In this document: piece after piece, positions 45,767 to 54,274 of the stretch
Layout of the letters: each line of letters begins with the position of its first letter
Numbering within the stretch: position 1 is the first letter of the stretch
Assembly (NCBI GenBank): GCA_963754535.1
Contig: CAVWGG010000008.1
Span: 1 to 64,000, forward strand
DNA from: RPQJ01 sp963754535
Lineage (GTDB): Bacteria > Pseudomonadota > Gammaproteobacteria > Steroidobacterales > Steroidobacteraceae
DNA: 64,000 nt
Direction of reading: 5' to 3'
Translations under genes and position numbers: made by a program
Notes under the pieces: model-generated
Told to the model about the DNA's origin: nothing
Database searches by the model: none
The model's input: the letters and a program-made list of their open reading frames with translations, nothing else

Positions 45767-47020
45767 ATGGCAACTGCAAATGAAGTGAAGTTCGGTGTGC
45801 ACTCGGAAGTCGGCCAGCTGCGCAAGGTCCTGGTCTGCGCACCCGGTCGCGCGCATCAGCGGTTGACGCCCTCCAACTGCGACCAGCTGCTGTTCGACGA
45901 CGTGCTGTGGGTCGAGAACGCCAAGCGCGACCACTTCGACTTCGTCACCAAGATGCGCGATCGCGGCGTCGACGTGGTGGAGATGCACAACCTGCTCGCA
46001 GAGACCGTAGCAGTCCCGGAAGGCAAGAAGTGGATCCTCGACCACCAGGTCGTGCCCAACCAGGTCGGCCTCGGCTTCATCGACGAGTTGCGCAGCTACC
46101 TCGAAGGCCTCGATCACCGCGCCCTCGCGGAAACCTTGATCGGCGGCCTCTCCACGCTCGAGTTCCCCGAAGCGGCCGGCGGCAAGGCCCTCAAGGTCGT
46201 CAAGGAGGCCGCTGGCGGCACGGAATACCTGCTGCCCCCGCTGCCGAACACTCTCTATACCCGCGACACGACGTGCTGGGTCTATGGCGGCGTGACGCTG
46301 AACCCGCTCTACTGGCCGGCACGCCACGAAGAGACGATCCTGACCACGGCGATCTACAAGTTCCATCCCGACTTCGCGGGCAAGGTCAACGTGTGGTGGG
46401 GCGATCCGACCCAGGACCACGGCCTCGCCACGCTGGAAGGCGGCGACGTGATGCCCATTGGCAAGGGCAACGTGCTGATCGGCATGAGCGAGCGCACCTC
46501 GCGCCAGGCCATCAGCCAGCTGGCGGCCACACTGTTCGCGAAGGGCGCAGCGCAGCGCGTGATCGTCGCGGCGATGCCGAAGATCCGTGCCGCGATGCAC
46601 CTCGATACCGTCTTCACGTTTGCGGACCGCGACTGCGTGCTGCTGGCCCCGGATTTCATGGCCAGGACGACGACGTTCTCGTACCGCCCCAGCAGCCACC
46701 CGAGCGGCGTCGAGCTGCGCGCCGAGAGCAAGCCATTCGTCGACGTGGTGGCCGAAGCGCTGGGCCTGAAGAAGCTGCGCGTGGTCGAGGCCGGCGGCAC
46801 CGACTACCAGCGTGAACGCACGCAGTGGGACAGCGGCGCCAACCTCGTGTGCGCGTCGCCGGGCGTGGTGTATGCCTACGACCGCAATACGTACACCAAT
46901 ACCCTGCTGCGCAAGGAAGGCATCGAGGTCATCACCATCGTCGGCGCTGAGCTGGGTCGCGGGCGCGGCGGTGGCCACTGCATGACGTGCCCGATCATCC
47001 GCGACCCCGTGGACTATTGA
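45767..47020 (+). CDS. arcA: Arginine deiminase
   Basis: This 417-residue cytoplasmic enzyme converts arginine to citrulline and ammonia. The N-terminus FGVHSEVGQLRKVLVCAPG, the substrate loop PLPNTLYTRDTT, the acidic EGGDVM, the HLDTVFT histidine and the catalytic cysteine in GGGHCMTCP (Cys405) are all present, so it should be active. Ammonia release raises pH. It sits between a basic amino-acid antiporter and an NhaC-type sodium/proton antiporter. No ornithine carbamoyltransferase or carbamate kinase gene is visible in the window, so citrulline may be exported or used in biosynthesis instead of giving ATP. The start ATG follows the antiporter stop by 34 bp. Confidence 0.95.
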   Translation: MATANEVKFGVHSEVGQLRKVLVCAPGRAHQRLTPSNCDQLLFDDVLWVENAKRDHFDFVTKMRDRGVDVVEMHNLLAETVAVPEGKKWILDHQVVPNQVGLGFIDELRSYLEGLDHRALAETLIGGLSTLEFPEAAGGKALKVVKEAAGGTEYLLPPLPNTLYTRDTTCWVYGGVTLNPLYWPARHEETILTTAIYKFHPDFAGKVNVWWGDPTQDHGLATLEGGDVMPIGKGNVLIGMSERTSRQAISQLAATLFAKGAAQRVIVAAMPKIRAAMHLDTVFTFADRDCVLLAPDFMARTTTFSYRPSSHPSGVELRAESKPFVDVVAEALGLKKLRVVEAGGTDYQRERTQWDSGANLVCASPGVVYAYDRNTYTNTLLRKEGIEVITIVGAELGRGRGGGHCMTCPIIRDPVDY

Positions 47021-47044
47021 TCACGCGATGGCGCTGCGGCCCCG

Positions 47045-48502
47045 ATGAAGCGCCCTGACTCACCGCAGCCGCTCACCCTGTTCGAGGCGATCGTCCCGGT
47101 CGCGAGCCTCATCGTGCTGGTCGCGCTGTCGTACTTCCTGTTCGGCGACGGCGGCGCGGTCGGGCCCAACCAGGTGGCGCTCGTAGTCGCCACCATGATC
47201 GCGGTGTACATCGGCTGGCGCCGCGGCCACGCGCTCGAGGTGCTGGGCAGGGCAGCCTCGGATAGCGTCGCCACGGGCATCGGCGCGATTTTCATCCTGT
47301 TCGCGGTGGGCGGGTTGATCGGCACCTGGGCGCTCAGCGGCACGCTGGTGGCGATGGTCTATTACGGACTGCAGCTGCTCAGCCCGAACTACTTCTTCGT
47401 CACGGCCTGCGCGATCTCGGCCGTCGTCGCGGCCAGCATCGGCAGTTCGTGGACGGTCATCGGCACCATCGGCGTCGGCTTCATGGGCATCGCGGCCAGC
47501 ATGGACCTCGACCCGGCCATCGCCGCGGGCGCGGTGATTTCCGGCGCCTACTTCGGCGACAAGTCGTCGCCACTCTCCGACTCCGCCAACCTGGCTGCGG
47601 CTGCGGCAGGCGTGGACCTTTACCAGCACATCCGCGAAACCCTGGTCACGTCCACGATGGCGCTGGCCATCGCATTGGCGGTCTTCTTCCTGCTGGGCGA
47701 GCCAGGCGACTACGACGCCACCGACAAAATGCTGGCGATCGAGCGCGCTTTCCACATCTCGCCGGTCCTGTTCCTGCCGTTGATTCTCGTGGTGGTACTG
47801 GCGCTGTTCAGGTTTCCACCTTTCACGGCGATCTTCCTCGGCGCCATCGCCGGCGGCGTTCTCGCCGTGTTCGTTGCGCCGGAACGCGTGCTCAGGTTTG
47901 CCGACGCGGGCGACCTGCCGTCGTGGCTCGCGCTGCTGAAGGGCGTATGGCTGGCCCTGGCGAGCGGCTATCGCTCGACGACGGGCTTCGCGCCGATGGA
48001 CATGCTCGCCACGCGCGGCGGCATGGACAGCATGCTGAACACGATCTGGCTCATCGTCACCGCGCTCGCCTTCGGCGGCGTGGTCGAGAAGGTCGGCGTG
48101 CTCGACCGGCTGATCACGCCGGTCATCGAGAAAGCGAAGTCCAATGGCGCCCTCGTTGCTTCCCTCTCCTCCTCCGTCTTCGCCACCAACGTCATCACGG
48201 CCGACCAGTACATCGCCATCGTGTTGCCGGGCCGGATGTTCAAGTCTGCCTTTGTCCGGCGCGGGCTCGCGCCCGTCGTGCTCTCGCGCGCCGTCGGCGA
48301 CACGGCGACGCCGACCTCCGCGCTGATCCCGTGGAACAGTTGCGGTGCCTACATGGCCGCCACGCTGGGCGTCGCCACCTGGAGCTATGCGCCCTATGCG
48401 GTGTTCAGCTACGCCAGCCCGCTGTTGACGGTCGCGCTCGCGTATTCCGGCTTCCGCATGCTTCGAGTCGCGCCGGTCACGTCAAATTCGCGCTCAGCGT
48501 GA
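47045..48502 (+). CDS. NhaC-family sodium/proton antiporter
   Basis: This 485-residue membrane protein has about eleven to twelve transmembrane segments and the NhaC signatures ASIGSSWTVIGTIGVGFMGIA, GAYFGDKSSPLSDSANLAAAAAGVDLY and FATNVITADQYIAIVLPGRMF. NhaC members exchange Na+ for protons, but some relatives exchange organic solutes such as malate/lactate or ornithine/lysine. It follows arginine deiminase by 24 bp and is probably co-transcribed. In this setting it may either manage ion and pH balance with the deiminase or serve as a second solute exchanger. The sequence does not decide between these. Confidence 0.87.
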   Translation: MKRPDSPQPLTLFEAIVPVASLIVLVALSYFLFGDGGAVGPNQVALVVATMIAVYIGWRRGHALEVLGRAASDSVATGIGAIFILFAVGGLIGTWALSGTLVAMVYYGLQLLSPNYFFVTACAISAVVAASIGSSWTVIGTIGVGFMGIAASMDLDPAIAAGAVISGAYFGDKSSPLSDSANLAAAAAGVDLYQHIRETLVTSTMALAIALAVFFLLGEPGDYDATDKMLAIERAFHISPVLFLPLILVVVLALFRFPPFTAIFLGAIAGGVLAVFVAPERVLRFADAGDLPSWLALLKGVWLALASGYRSTTGFAPMDMLATRGGMDSMLNTIWLIVTALAFGGVVEKVGVLDRLITPVIEKAKSNGALVASLSSSVFATNVITADQYIAIVLPGRMFKSAFVRRGLAPVVLSRAVGDTATPTSALIPWNSCGAYMAATLGVATWSYAPYAVFSYASPLLTVALAYSGFRMLRVAPVTSNSRSA

Positions 48503-48508
48503 TGTCGT

Positions 48509-50101
48509 TTACTGGCTAGGTAACCTGCCCGCCGGGACGAAGGCGAGCAGGCACAGGCCCGTCAACACCAGAAACGTCAGCTTGAGTGCGCGCAATCGCG
48601 CGTCGGCGTTGATCTGCAGGGCAGCCTCGACGTGCTCGGGGGTCGCGGACGTGCGAGACATCACCTCGAGCAACCGGTCGTTGCTGACGAACCTGACGTT
48701 GTCGAGGTCGACTTGCGCAATCAGCGTGGCCGGGATCGTCGGATGATCAACCAGCGCGCGTTCGATGTTGGCGCTGAGAATGCCGACCACGAGCGCGCCC
48801 GTGACGGCGGTACCGACCGCGGCGGCAAGGTTGCCTGCGGTTCCACGCAGCGCTCCGACATCACCGGCGAGCTGCGCAGGCGACGACGTGACCAGCACAT
48901 TGAACAGCAGGGTCGAGAGCGAGCCCTGGCCGAGCCCTACCAGCATCAGGCCCAGGACGACCGCCGCGTTGCTCCAGTCGTTGCGGACGATCACTGCCAG
49001 CAGCAGCGTGCCGGCCGTGACGACCAGGAAGGACACGTGGCCAATCTGTCGAGGCGACAGTCGCCCGTACAACCTCACGACCAGGACTGCCGCGGCAAGC
49101 ACGGCAAGCTGGTACGGGATCATCGCCACGGCGGTGTCCAGGCTGGATCTGCCCTGGACCATCTGGATGTAGAGCGGAATCATCAAGGTGATGGCCTTGC
49201 CGAGCATCGTGATCGCCATCATCGAGACGACCGCTGCCCGGTCCTGCACCGATTCGATCACGGCCAGGTGCAGCAGCGGCGTCCGGCCGGCCGCTTGCCG
49301 CGATTCAGTCCACGCCATGAACAGCTGCACGCCCACGATGCCGCAGACGATCATGACGGGTGCCGGCGACAAGCCGCGCACGCTGAAAGGCGACGCGCCT
49401 TTGGCCAGCAGCAGGCCCCACTCGTCGAGATAGTTGAAGCCGACGCTGATCAGGATGATCGCCGTCGCCGCGAGCAGCACGCCCAGCCAGTCGACCTCGA
49501 CGCAGGGCTTTTTCGCGATCGGCTGCAGGTGCAGGCTCAGCAACAGCGCGCCGATCGAAAACGGGATCAGGAGACCGAACGCGTAACGCCACCCGAAATA
49601 GGCGCCCACGACACCGGCGACGAAGAAAGCGGAGACCGTCGCAATCGCCTGCACTGCGCCGAGGACGCCCAGCGCGGTCGCCTGCTGCCGGCCCTGGTAG
49701 TGATGCGCCGTCAGCACGACGAGGCAGGGGATGATCGCGGCGGACGCCAAGCCGGCCAGCAATTGCGCGACGATCATCGACGCTGGGCTCGCGCTCGTCG
49801 TCATGAGCACCATCGCGGCAAGAAACACGGCGGTCATCCACCGGTAGACGAGCAACGGCCCGAACCTCTGGCCGAGCCGGGCACCGAGCATGGTGAAGCC
49901 GGCCACGCCGAGCGAGTAGGCGACGATTGCGGTGACCACCGCCGTCGAGGACGTACCGAAGTCCGCGCTGATGCCGCCGATCGAGACCGGCAGCGCGTTG
50001 ATGTTCCATGACATCTGCGCCTGGCCCATGGCAATGGCGGCCATCGGCCACCAGCTCACCCGGGCCGTGGTCGAAGCGCACGTGCGCGAGCCGTCGGTCA
50101 T
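48509..50101 (-). CDS. MFS drug exporter, DHA2 (EmrB/QacA) type
   Basis: This 530-residue transporter has about fourteen membrane segments. The motif SLGVAGFTMLGARLGQRFGPLLVYR in the first cytoplasmic loop and GVLGAVQAIATVSAFFVAGVVGAYFGWRYAFGLLIPF (motif C region) are typical of proton-driven efflux pumps of the DHA2 branch. The ATG at 50101 has GGAG about 8 bp upstream. It follows the ceramidase-like gene by 16 bp. It has no membrane-fusion or outer-membrane partner beside it, so it probably pumps into the periplasm. The substrate is unknown. It converges with the NhaC gene, with only 6 bp between the stops. Confidence 0.88.
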   Translation of the reverse strand: MTDGSRTCASTTARVSWWPMAAIAMGQAQMSWNINALPVSIGGISADFGTSSTAVVTAIVAYSLGVAGFTMLGARLGQRFGPLLVYRWMTAVFLAAMVLMTTSASPASMIVAQLLAGLASAAIIPCLVVLTAHHYQGRQQATALGVLGAVQAIATVSAFFVAGVVGAYFGWRYAFGLLIPFSIGALLLSLHLQPIAKKPCVEVDWLGVLLAATAIILISVGFNYLDEWGLLLAKGASPFSVRGLSPAPVMIVCGIVGVQLFMAWTESRQAAGRTPLLHLAVIESVQDRAAVVSMMAITMLGKAITLMIPLYIQMVQGRSSLDTAVAMIPYQLAVLAAAVLVVRLYGRLSPRQIGHVSFLVVTAGTLLLAVIVRNDWSNAAVVLGLMLVGLGQGSLSTLLFNVLVTSSPAQLAGDVGALRGTAGNLAAAVGTAVTGALVVGILSANIERALVDHPTIPATLIAQVDLDNVRFVSNDRLLEVMSRTSATPEHVEAALQINADARLRALKLTFLVLTGLCLLAFVPAGRLPSQ

Positions 50102-50117
50102 GGGAACGCTCCGTTGG

Positions 50118-50918
50118 TCACGCCGCGCCGGACGCAGAATGCGCGTGCGCGCTCGCCGGAAGCGCTGGCTGCAGCCCGCGCCGAAAAAGCATGCGCGCAA
50201 CGAACAGGCCGGCGACCGCTGCGGCGAGGTGCTTGAGCGAGTGTCCGCTGGTCACGTGGCCCAGTTCATACAGTGGCTTGTCGAACGTTTCGAGGAGCTT
50301 CGCCAGCACGTAACCCGCGAACACCCAGTAGATGTCGTTGCCACGCGTGTACCGCGAGCGATGCAGCCGCGCCAGCAGGAACAGGATGACCACCGAGTAC
50401 CCCTGCAGCACGGCATACGGCATGACGTTGCCGGTGCCCGCGCGTTCCGTCGCCCGCCAATAGAGGACCGAGGCCGCGCCGACCAGCAGCATCGGCAGCA
50501 GCAGGCCGATCCCAGTCCTGGTGTCGATGCGGTCCACCACCTGCGCCGCGACGAGCGACATGAATGCGATGGTCATCGGCAAGCGATCCCAGAAGAGCCG
50601 CTCGTTGTCGGGCACGAGGTGGTAGTAGGCCGAGCCGAGCCCCGTCAGCACCATTCCGACAAAGAACACCGCATACGGCAAGCGCTCGACGTTCGCGACG
50701 AACACCGTTCCTGGCCGCAGGACGACGGCCAGCCCCGCCAGGCCGGCCAGCACGAAAGCGGCGTTCGACGCCACGTCGAGGAAGTTGACGATCCCGAGCA
50801 TCGTCCGATGGTCGGCAAATTCGTGGTAAGCGACTGGCTGGGGCATGGCTGGCAGCAGGAATGCCGCCAGCAAGCTGAGCACCGTGAAACCGACGATATA
50901 CCGGGCGTGGGTCCCCAT
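50118..50918 (-). CDS. Alkaline-ceramidase-like (CREST superfamily) membrane protein
   Basis: This 266-residue protein has seven or eight hydrophobic segments. It shows conserved CREST-type zinc residues: SAYYHLVPDNERLFWDRLPMTIAFMSL (SxxxH and D) and a C-terminal GHVTSGHSLKHLAAA (HxxxH-like). These match the alkaline ceramidase/phytoceramidase family of membrane metal hydrolases. Bacterial members are uncharacterised and may cleave amide-linked lipids or haemolysin-like substrates. The C-terminus is cytoplasmic, Ala/His-rich. It is flanked on the same strand by a LapA-like gene (12 bp upstream) and the MFS exporter downstream. Confidence 0.78.
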   Translation of the reverse strand: MGTHARYIVGFTVLSLLAAFLLPAMPQPVAYHEFADHRTMLGIVNFLDVASNAAFVLAGLAGLAVVLRPGTVFVANVERLPYAVFFVGMVLTGLGSAYYHLVPDNERLFWDRLPMTIAFMSLVAAQVVDRIDTRTGIGLLLPMLLVGAASVLYWRATERAGTGNVMPYAVLQGYSVVILFLLARLHRSRYTRGNDIYWVFAGYVLAKLLETFDKPLYELGHVTSGHSLKHLAAAVAGLFVARMLFRRGLQPALPASAHAHSASGAA

Positions 50919-50930
50919 GCCCGGTGCGGC

Positions 50931-51152
50931 TCAAGGGCGCCGCGTGGCGCCGTGGACCCACGTGCGCATCAGCGCCATGAGCGATCCACCCGTGAGCGCG
51001 CCAAGGATGTAGATCAGCAATACGAGCACCGAGACGCGGAGCGTGACGCTCGCGCCCAGCAGCGTGACGGTGACTGTTTCGAGGTTCTGGATCTTGAACA
51101 GCACGATGATGGCAACGAACGTGGCGATGAGCGCCATGTAGACGTAACGCAT
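50931..51152 (-). CDS. LapA-like (DUF1049) two-TM protein
   Basis: This 73-residue inner-membrane protein has two hydrophobic helices (MALIATFVAIIVLFKIQN and VLVLLIYILGALTGGSLMALM) separated by ETVTVTLLGASVTLRV, the pattern of the LapA/DUF1049 family. Family members pair with LapB in controlling lipopolysaccharide synthesis. This copy is not beside lapB, so the same role is unproven. It is the first gene of the run with the ceramidase-like protein and MFS exporter, and divergent from the DUF6491 lipoprotein. Confidence 0.82.
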   Translation of the reverse strand: MRYVYMALIATFVAIIVLFKIQNLETVTVTLLGASVTLRVSVLVLLIYILGALTGGSLMALMRTWVHGATRRP

Positions 51153-51309
51153 GTCGTTATCCTTCTTGGATGCACCGGGGCTAACCGTTGGGTCTTATAC
51201 CGGGATCCAAGTGGGCGCGGAACGCGCACTCAACCAATGGCTAGGTGACCCCTGCGCACTGCGGGAGCAGCTTTCGCAGGTGCCATCGCCGATCAGAGGG
51301 AGCCTAAAA

Positions 51310-51780
51310 GTGAGCATGGTCAGGACCGCGTCTGTGTTAAGTGCGTTGGCCCTCCTCGCCGCATGCGCAGCTGCGCCCCGCATGACGACGGCGGAGCGAC
51401 TCGAATTCTATCGATCCCATGCCGGCGAACCTGTCCGCAGCTTTGCAAGCACCGGGCGTCTCTGGGGTTGGCGATCCATCGGCGACAGCGCGCTGACTGT
51501 CTGGACGAGGCGCGATGAAGGCTACCTGCTGGAGCTTTCGAGCCGGTGCCCTGACATGGCTTTCGCGTCGTCCATCGGCCTGTCGAACCGGGCCGGCCGG
51601 GTCTCGGCGGGGTTCGACAGCGTGATCGTGCCGAGACGCGGCGCAGCGGGTCCGGCAATGTCGTGCCGGATCGGCACGATTCGCCCCGTGAATACGCGTG
51701 TCGTCAAGGAGACCAAACGCGACCTGCAGGATGTCGACCTGATGGATCGTGACCCCGCCATGCCCGACGAACCGCAGTGA
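51310..51780 (+). CDS. DUF6491-like lipoprotein
   Basis: This exported protein of 156 residues begins VSMVRTASVLSALALLAACAA with a lipobox-like LLAAC. The mature part matches small DUF6491 lipoproteins: RLEFYRSHAGEPVRSFASTGRLWGWRSIGDSALTVWTRRDEGYLLELSSRC, with a second cysteine in MSCRIGTIRPV that probably pairs with the first. The GTG at 51310 with GGGAG about 9 bp before it is preferred. An ATG two codons later is also possible. The much longer open frame from 51151 is not supported. Function unknown. It converges on the TPR-barrel gene, 13 bp away. Confidence 0.75.
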   Translation: MSMVRTASVLSALALLAACAAAPRMTTAERLEFYRSHAGEPVRSFASTGRLWGWRSIGDSALTVWTRRDEGYLLELSSRCPDMAFASSIGLSNRAGRVSAGFDSVIVPRRGAAGPAMSCRIGTIRPVNTRVVKETKRDLQDVDLMDRDPAMPDEPQ

Positions 51781-51793
51781 GCCGGCATACGGA

Positions 51794-53029
51794 TCAGAAC
51801 GACTTGCGCACCGTGAGCCAGAGTTCGGTCGAACTGTAGGCCAGGGCGTCGATGTTGCTGTCTTCCCAGTTGTATTCGAACGTCGGTCGCAGCGTCCACC
51901 CCGAACCGATGCGCCAGACGACGCCGCCGCCGAAGTTCCAGAGGTCGTCATTGCGAGCGCGCAACAGGTCGGCGTCGGTGCTGAAGTCCGGGCGCTCGTC
52001 GTCGTACGACTCGTTGACGTAAGACCACCAGAAGAATCCATCCAACGTGTCGCTGAACGAATGATCGACCTCGCCGCTGACGCCCCAGAACGAGCCGTCC
52101 CCATCGGGGCGGCCCTGCGTCGCCCATTCCTGCGTCAACTGCCCGCCGAGCGTCAGCGAGGTACGCCCACTCGCCAGCGCATGAGTCCAGCGTCCGGTCA
52201 GCGCAGCGATGTCGCGCGTGCGGCTGCGCAGCGGTCCCGACGGGTACCTGCGTTCACTCAGCTCGCCGCCGATGGTGACCTGGTCACTGTCGCCGAATCC
52301 CAGCCGATAGTCTGCGAATACACCCCAGTCGTTGCGGTACTGGCCATCGCCGCGGTAACTGACCCGCCCACGCATGCCGAAGCGCAGGTTGTCGTCGTCC
52401 ACCGGCCGACTGAGGTTGAAGTTCCAGCGCAGGTCGGAGTCGTTGCGCCGACCGCTTTCGTCATACGCACGGAAGCGGTAATCAAGCGTGCCGTTGAAAG
52501 AGTGCCGCTCGGTCAGGCTCCCGTTCCAGCCACCACCAACCCGAATCGGCAGGAACGTGTCGTAATTGCCGGCGCCGCCGAACAAGTCCGTCGAGCTCGA
52601 AGAATTCTCCCGGTAGTTGCCGACGCCCGATTCGGCGTAGTGAAAGCGCCGCCACTGCCGGCCTGCGGCGTACTCCTCCGCCGCCTGGTCGTACACCTCG
52701 GTCCGTCCATGGAGGTCCGGCGGCAGGTTGTCGAACTCGAGCACGGTCTCGAACTCGATTCGTGCCCGCGCGTACTCGCCGAGTGCGTAATAGGCCCGTC
52801 CAAGCCCCAGGTGCGCGCTGACCGAACTCGGGTCCGCCTCGAGCGCCTGCTCGAAGAGCGCCACGGCCTTCGACGCCTGGCCGGACTGCAGCATCGCCTC
52901 GGCCTGGTCGAGATCGGCATTGGCTGCCGACACAGCAGCGGCCAGCAGCAGGTTGGCGACGGCCAGGATGCCAAGCCATCGTCTCGGGTGCGGTCGGCCG
53001 TCGACATCGACTGTGATTGCATGCGCCAT
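51794..53029 (-). CDS. TPR-containing outer-membrane beta-barrel protein
   Basis: This 411-residue exported protein has a signal peptide (RRWLGILAVANLLLAAAVSAANA), two or three TPR-like helices (DLDQAEAMLQSGQASKAVALFEQALEADPSSVSAHLGLGRAYYALGEYARARIEFETVL) and a barrel of about 14-16 strands from residue 140 to the end ELWLTVRKSF. The layout resembles the surface-assembly and polysaccharide-export proteins (PgaA/BcsC-like barrels with TPR), in short form. It could capture a periplasmic partner with the TPR part. The start ATG at 53029 leaves a normal signal peptide. The open frame upstream is not used. No clear operon partner. Confidence 0.78.
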   Translation of the reverse strand: MAHAITVDVDGRPHPRRWLGILAVANLLLAAAVSAANADLDQAEAMLQSGQASKAVALFEQALEADPSSVSAHLGLGRAYYALGEYARARIEFETVLEFDNLPPDLHGRTEVYDQAAEEYAAGRQWRRFHYAESGVGNYRENSSSSTDLFGGAGNYDTFLPIRVGGGWNGSLTERHSFNGTLDYRFRAYDESGRRNDSDLRWNFNLSRPVDDDNLRFGMRGRVSYRGDGQYRNDWGVFADYRLGFGDSDQVTIGGELSERRYPSGPLRSRTRDIAALTGRWTHALASGRTSLTLGGQLTQEWATQGRPDGDGSFWGVSGEVDHSFSDTLDGFFWWSYVNESYDDERPDFSTDADLLRARNDDLWNFGGGVVWRIGSGWTLRPTFEYNWEDSNIDALAYSSTELWLTVRKSF

Positions 53030-53175
53030 GAAGATTCCAGTGTGACGATGTCTGCGCGGCCAGGCAAACCACGCAGCTGCAATCAAAGTATACACTTGGC
53101 TTCCAGACAATCGCCGCGACCGACATCTGGTGGTCGCACCCAAGGCAAGCATCATCATGACGACCGGGCGCGCGC

Positions 53176-54219
53176 ATGACCACTACTGAGTCACGACCCA
53201 TCAGTGCCCGCGCGGGTTGGCTGCGGAAGATTCCTGGCTGGCTATGGCAATGCTTCAAGTTCCTGCTGCTGGCACTGGTCATCGCATGGGGATCGCTTGC
53301 CATCTACTTTTCGCCGCTGCCCGGACCAGCACTCCGGATTGCGCTCGGCGTCGCCTTCGCGGCGTTCGGCATCTGGGCTCTTTGGCTCACGCGTCGGCCG
53401 CGCATGCGGTGGGCGTTCGCGGCGCTGTTCCTGTGCCTTCTCGTCGGTTGGAGCTTCGTCAAGCCCACGCATGACCGTGAGTGGCGGCAGGACGTCGCAG
53501 TCATGCCCCGGGCGACGATCGACGGCGACCGAGTACGCATCACAGGCGTGCGCAATTTCGACTACCGCAGCCGCGACGACGTCACCGTGCGGTACGAAGA
53601 ACGCGAAGTGTCGCTGTCCCACCTGGTCGCGCTGGATTTCTTCATCTCGTACTGGATGCCGGGGCCGGTGGGCCACACGTTCGTCAGCTTCGTCTTCGAC
53701 AACGCGCCGCCGCTCAACATCTCCATCGAGACGCGGCCTGAGGTGCACGAGGGCTTCGACCCGCTGGCATCGCTCTTCAAGCAGTACGAGTTGATCTACG
53801 TCGTGGGCGAAGAGCGCGACATCGTCGGTGTCCGCACCAATTTCCGTGACGAAGACGTGTACTTCTACCGGCTGCGCGTGCCGGCCGAGAGCGCACGCAA
53901 GTTGTTGCAGGTTTACCTCGAGCGCATCAACGAACTGGCCGACCAGCCGGAGTTCTATCACCTGCTGAGCAACAGCTGCACGATCAACATCGTGCGCTAC
54001 GCGAACCTGGTCGGACGCCAGGGCGATTTCGACTTGCGGCATTACCTCAACGGCTGGGTCGACCAGTATTTTTACGACACGCGCCTGCTGAACACCCAGT
54101 TCCCCTTTGCCGAGCTGCGCCGACGGTCCCGCATAGACCCTGCCGTGAAGGCCTCCGCGGACGTCGAAGAGTTCTCGCAGCACATCCGCGAGTCCGTGCC
54201 CGGAATGGACAGCCACTGA
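53176..54219 (+). CDS. DUF4105 (Lnb-like) membrane protein
   Basis: This 347-residue protein has three hydrophobic segments near the N-terminus (about residues 20-95) followed by a large domain. It contains GPVGHTFVSFVFDN with a histidine and LLSNSCTINIVRYANLV with a cysteine, the two residues conserved in DUF4105. Some DUF4105 proteins are lipoprotein transacylases (Lnb), with a His/Cys catalytic pair. Whether this one modifies lipoproteins is not known. A META/DUF4377 lipoprotein gene follows, 55 bp downstream on the same strand, and is a possible client only by position. The chosen ATG agrees with the length of homologues as I know them. Confidence 0.82.
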   Translation: MTTTESRPISARAGWLRKIPGWLWQCFKFLLLALVIAWGSLAIYFSPLPGPALRIALGVAFAAFGIWALWLTRRPRMRWAFAALFLCLLVGWSFVKPTHDREWRQDVAVMPRATIDGDRVRITGVRNFDYRSRDDVTVRYEEREVSLSHLVALDFFISYWMPGPVGHTFVSFVFDNAPPLNISIETRPEVHEGFDPLASLFKQYELIYVVGEERDIVGVRTNFRDEDVYFYRLRVPAESARKLLQVYLERINELADQPEFYHLLSNSCTINIVRYANLVGRQGDFDLRHYLNGWVDQYFYDTRLLNTQFPFAELRRRSRIDPAVKASADVEEFSQHIRESVPGMDSH

Positions 54220-54274
54220 ACCTGCCCGGAAGCCTGCGCGCTTTCGTGGTCCACTTTATGATTGGAGTTCGCCC

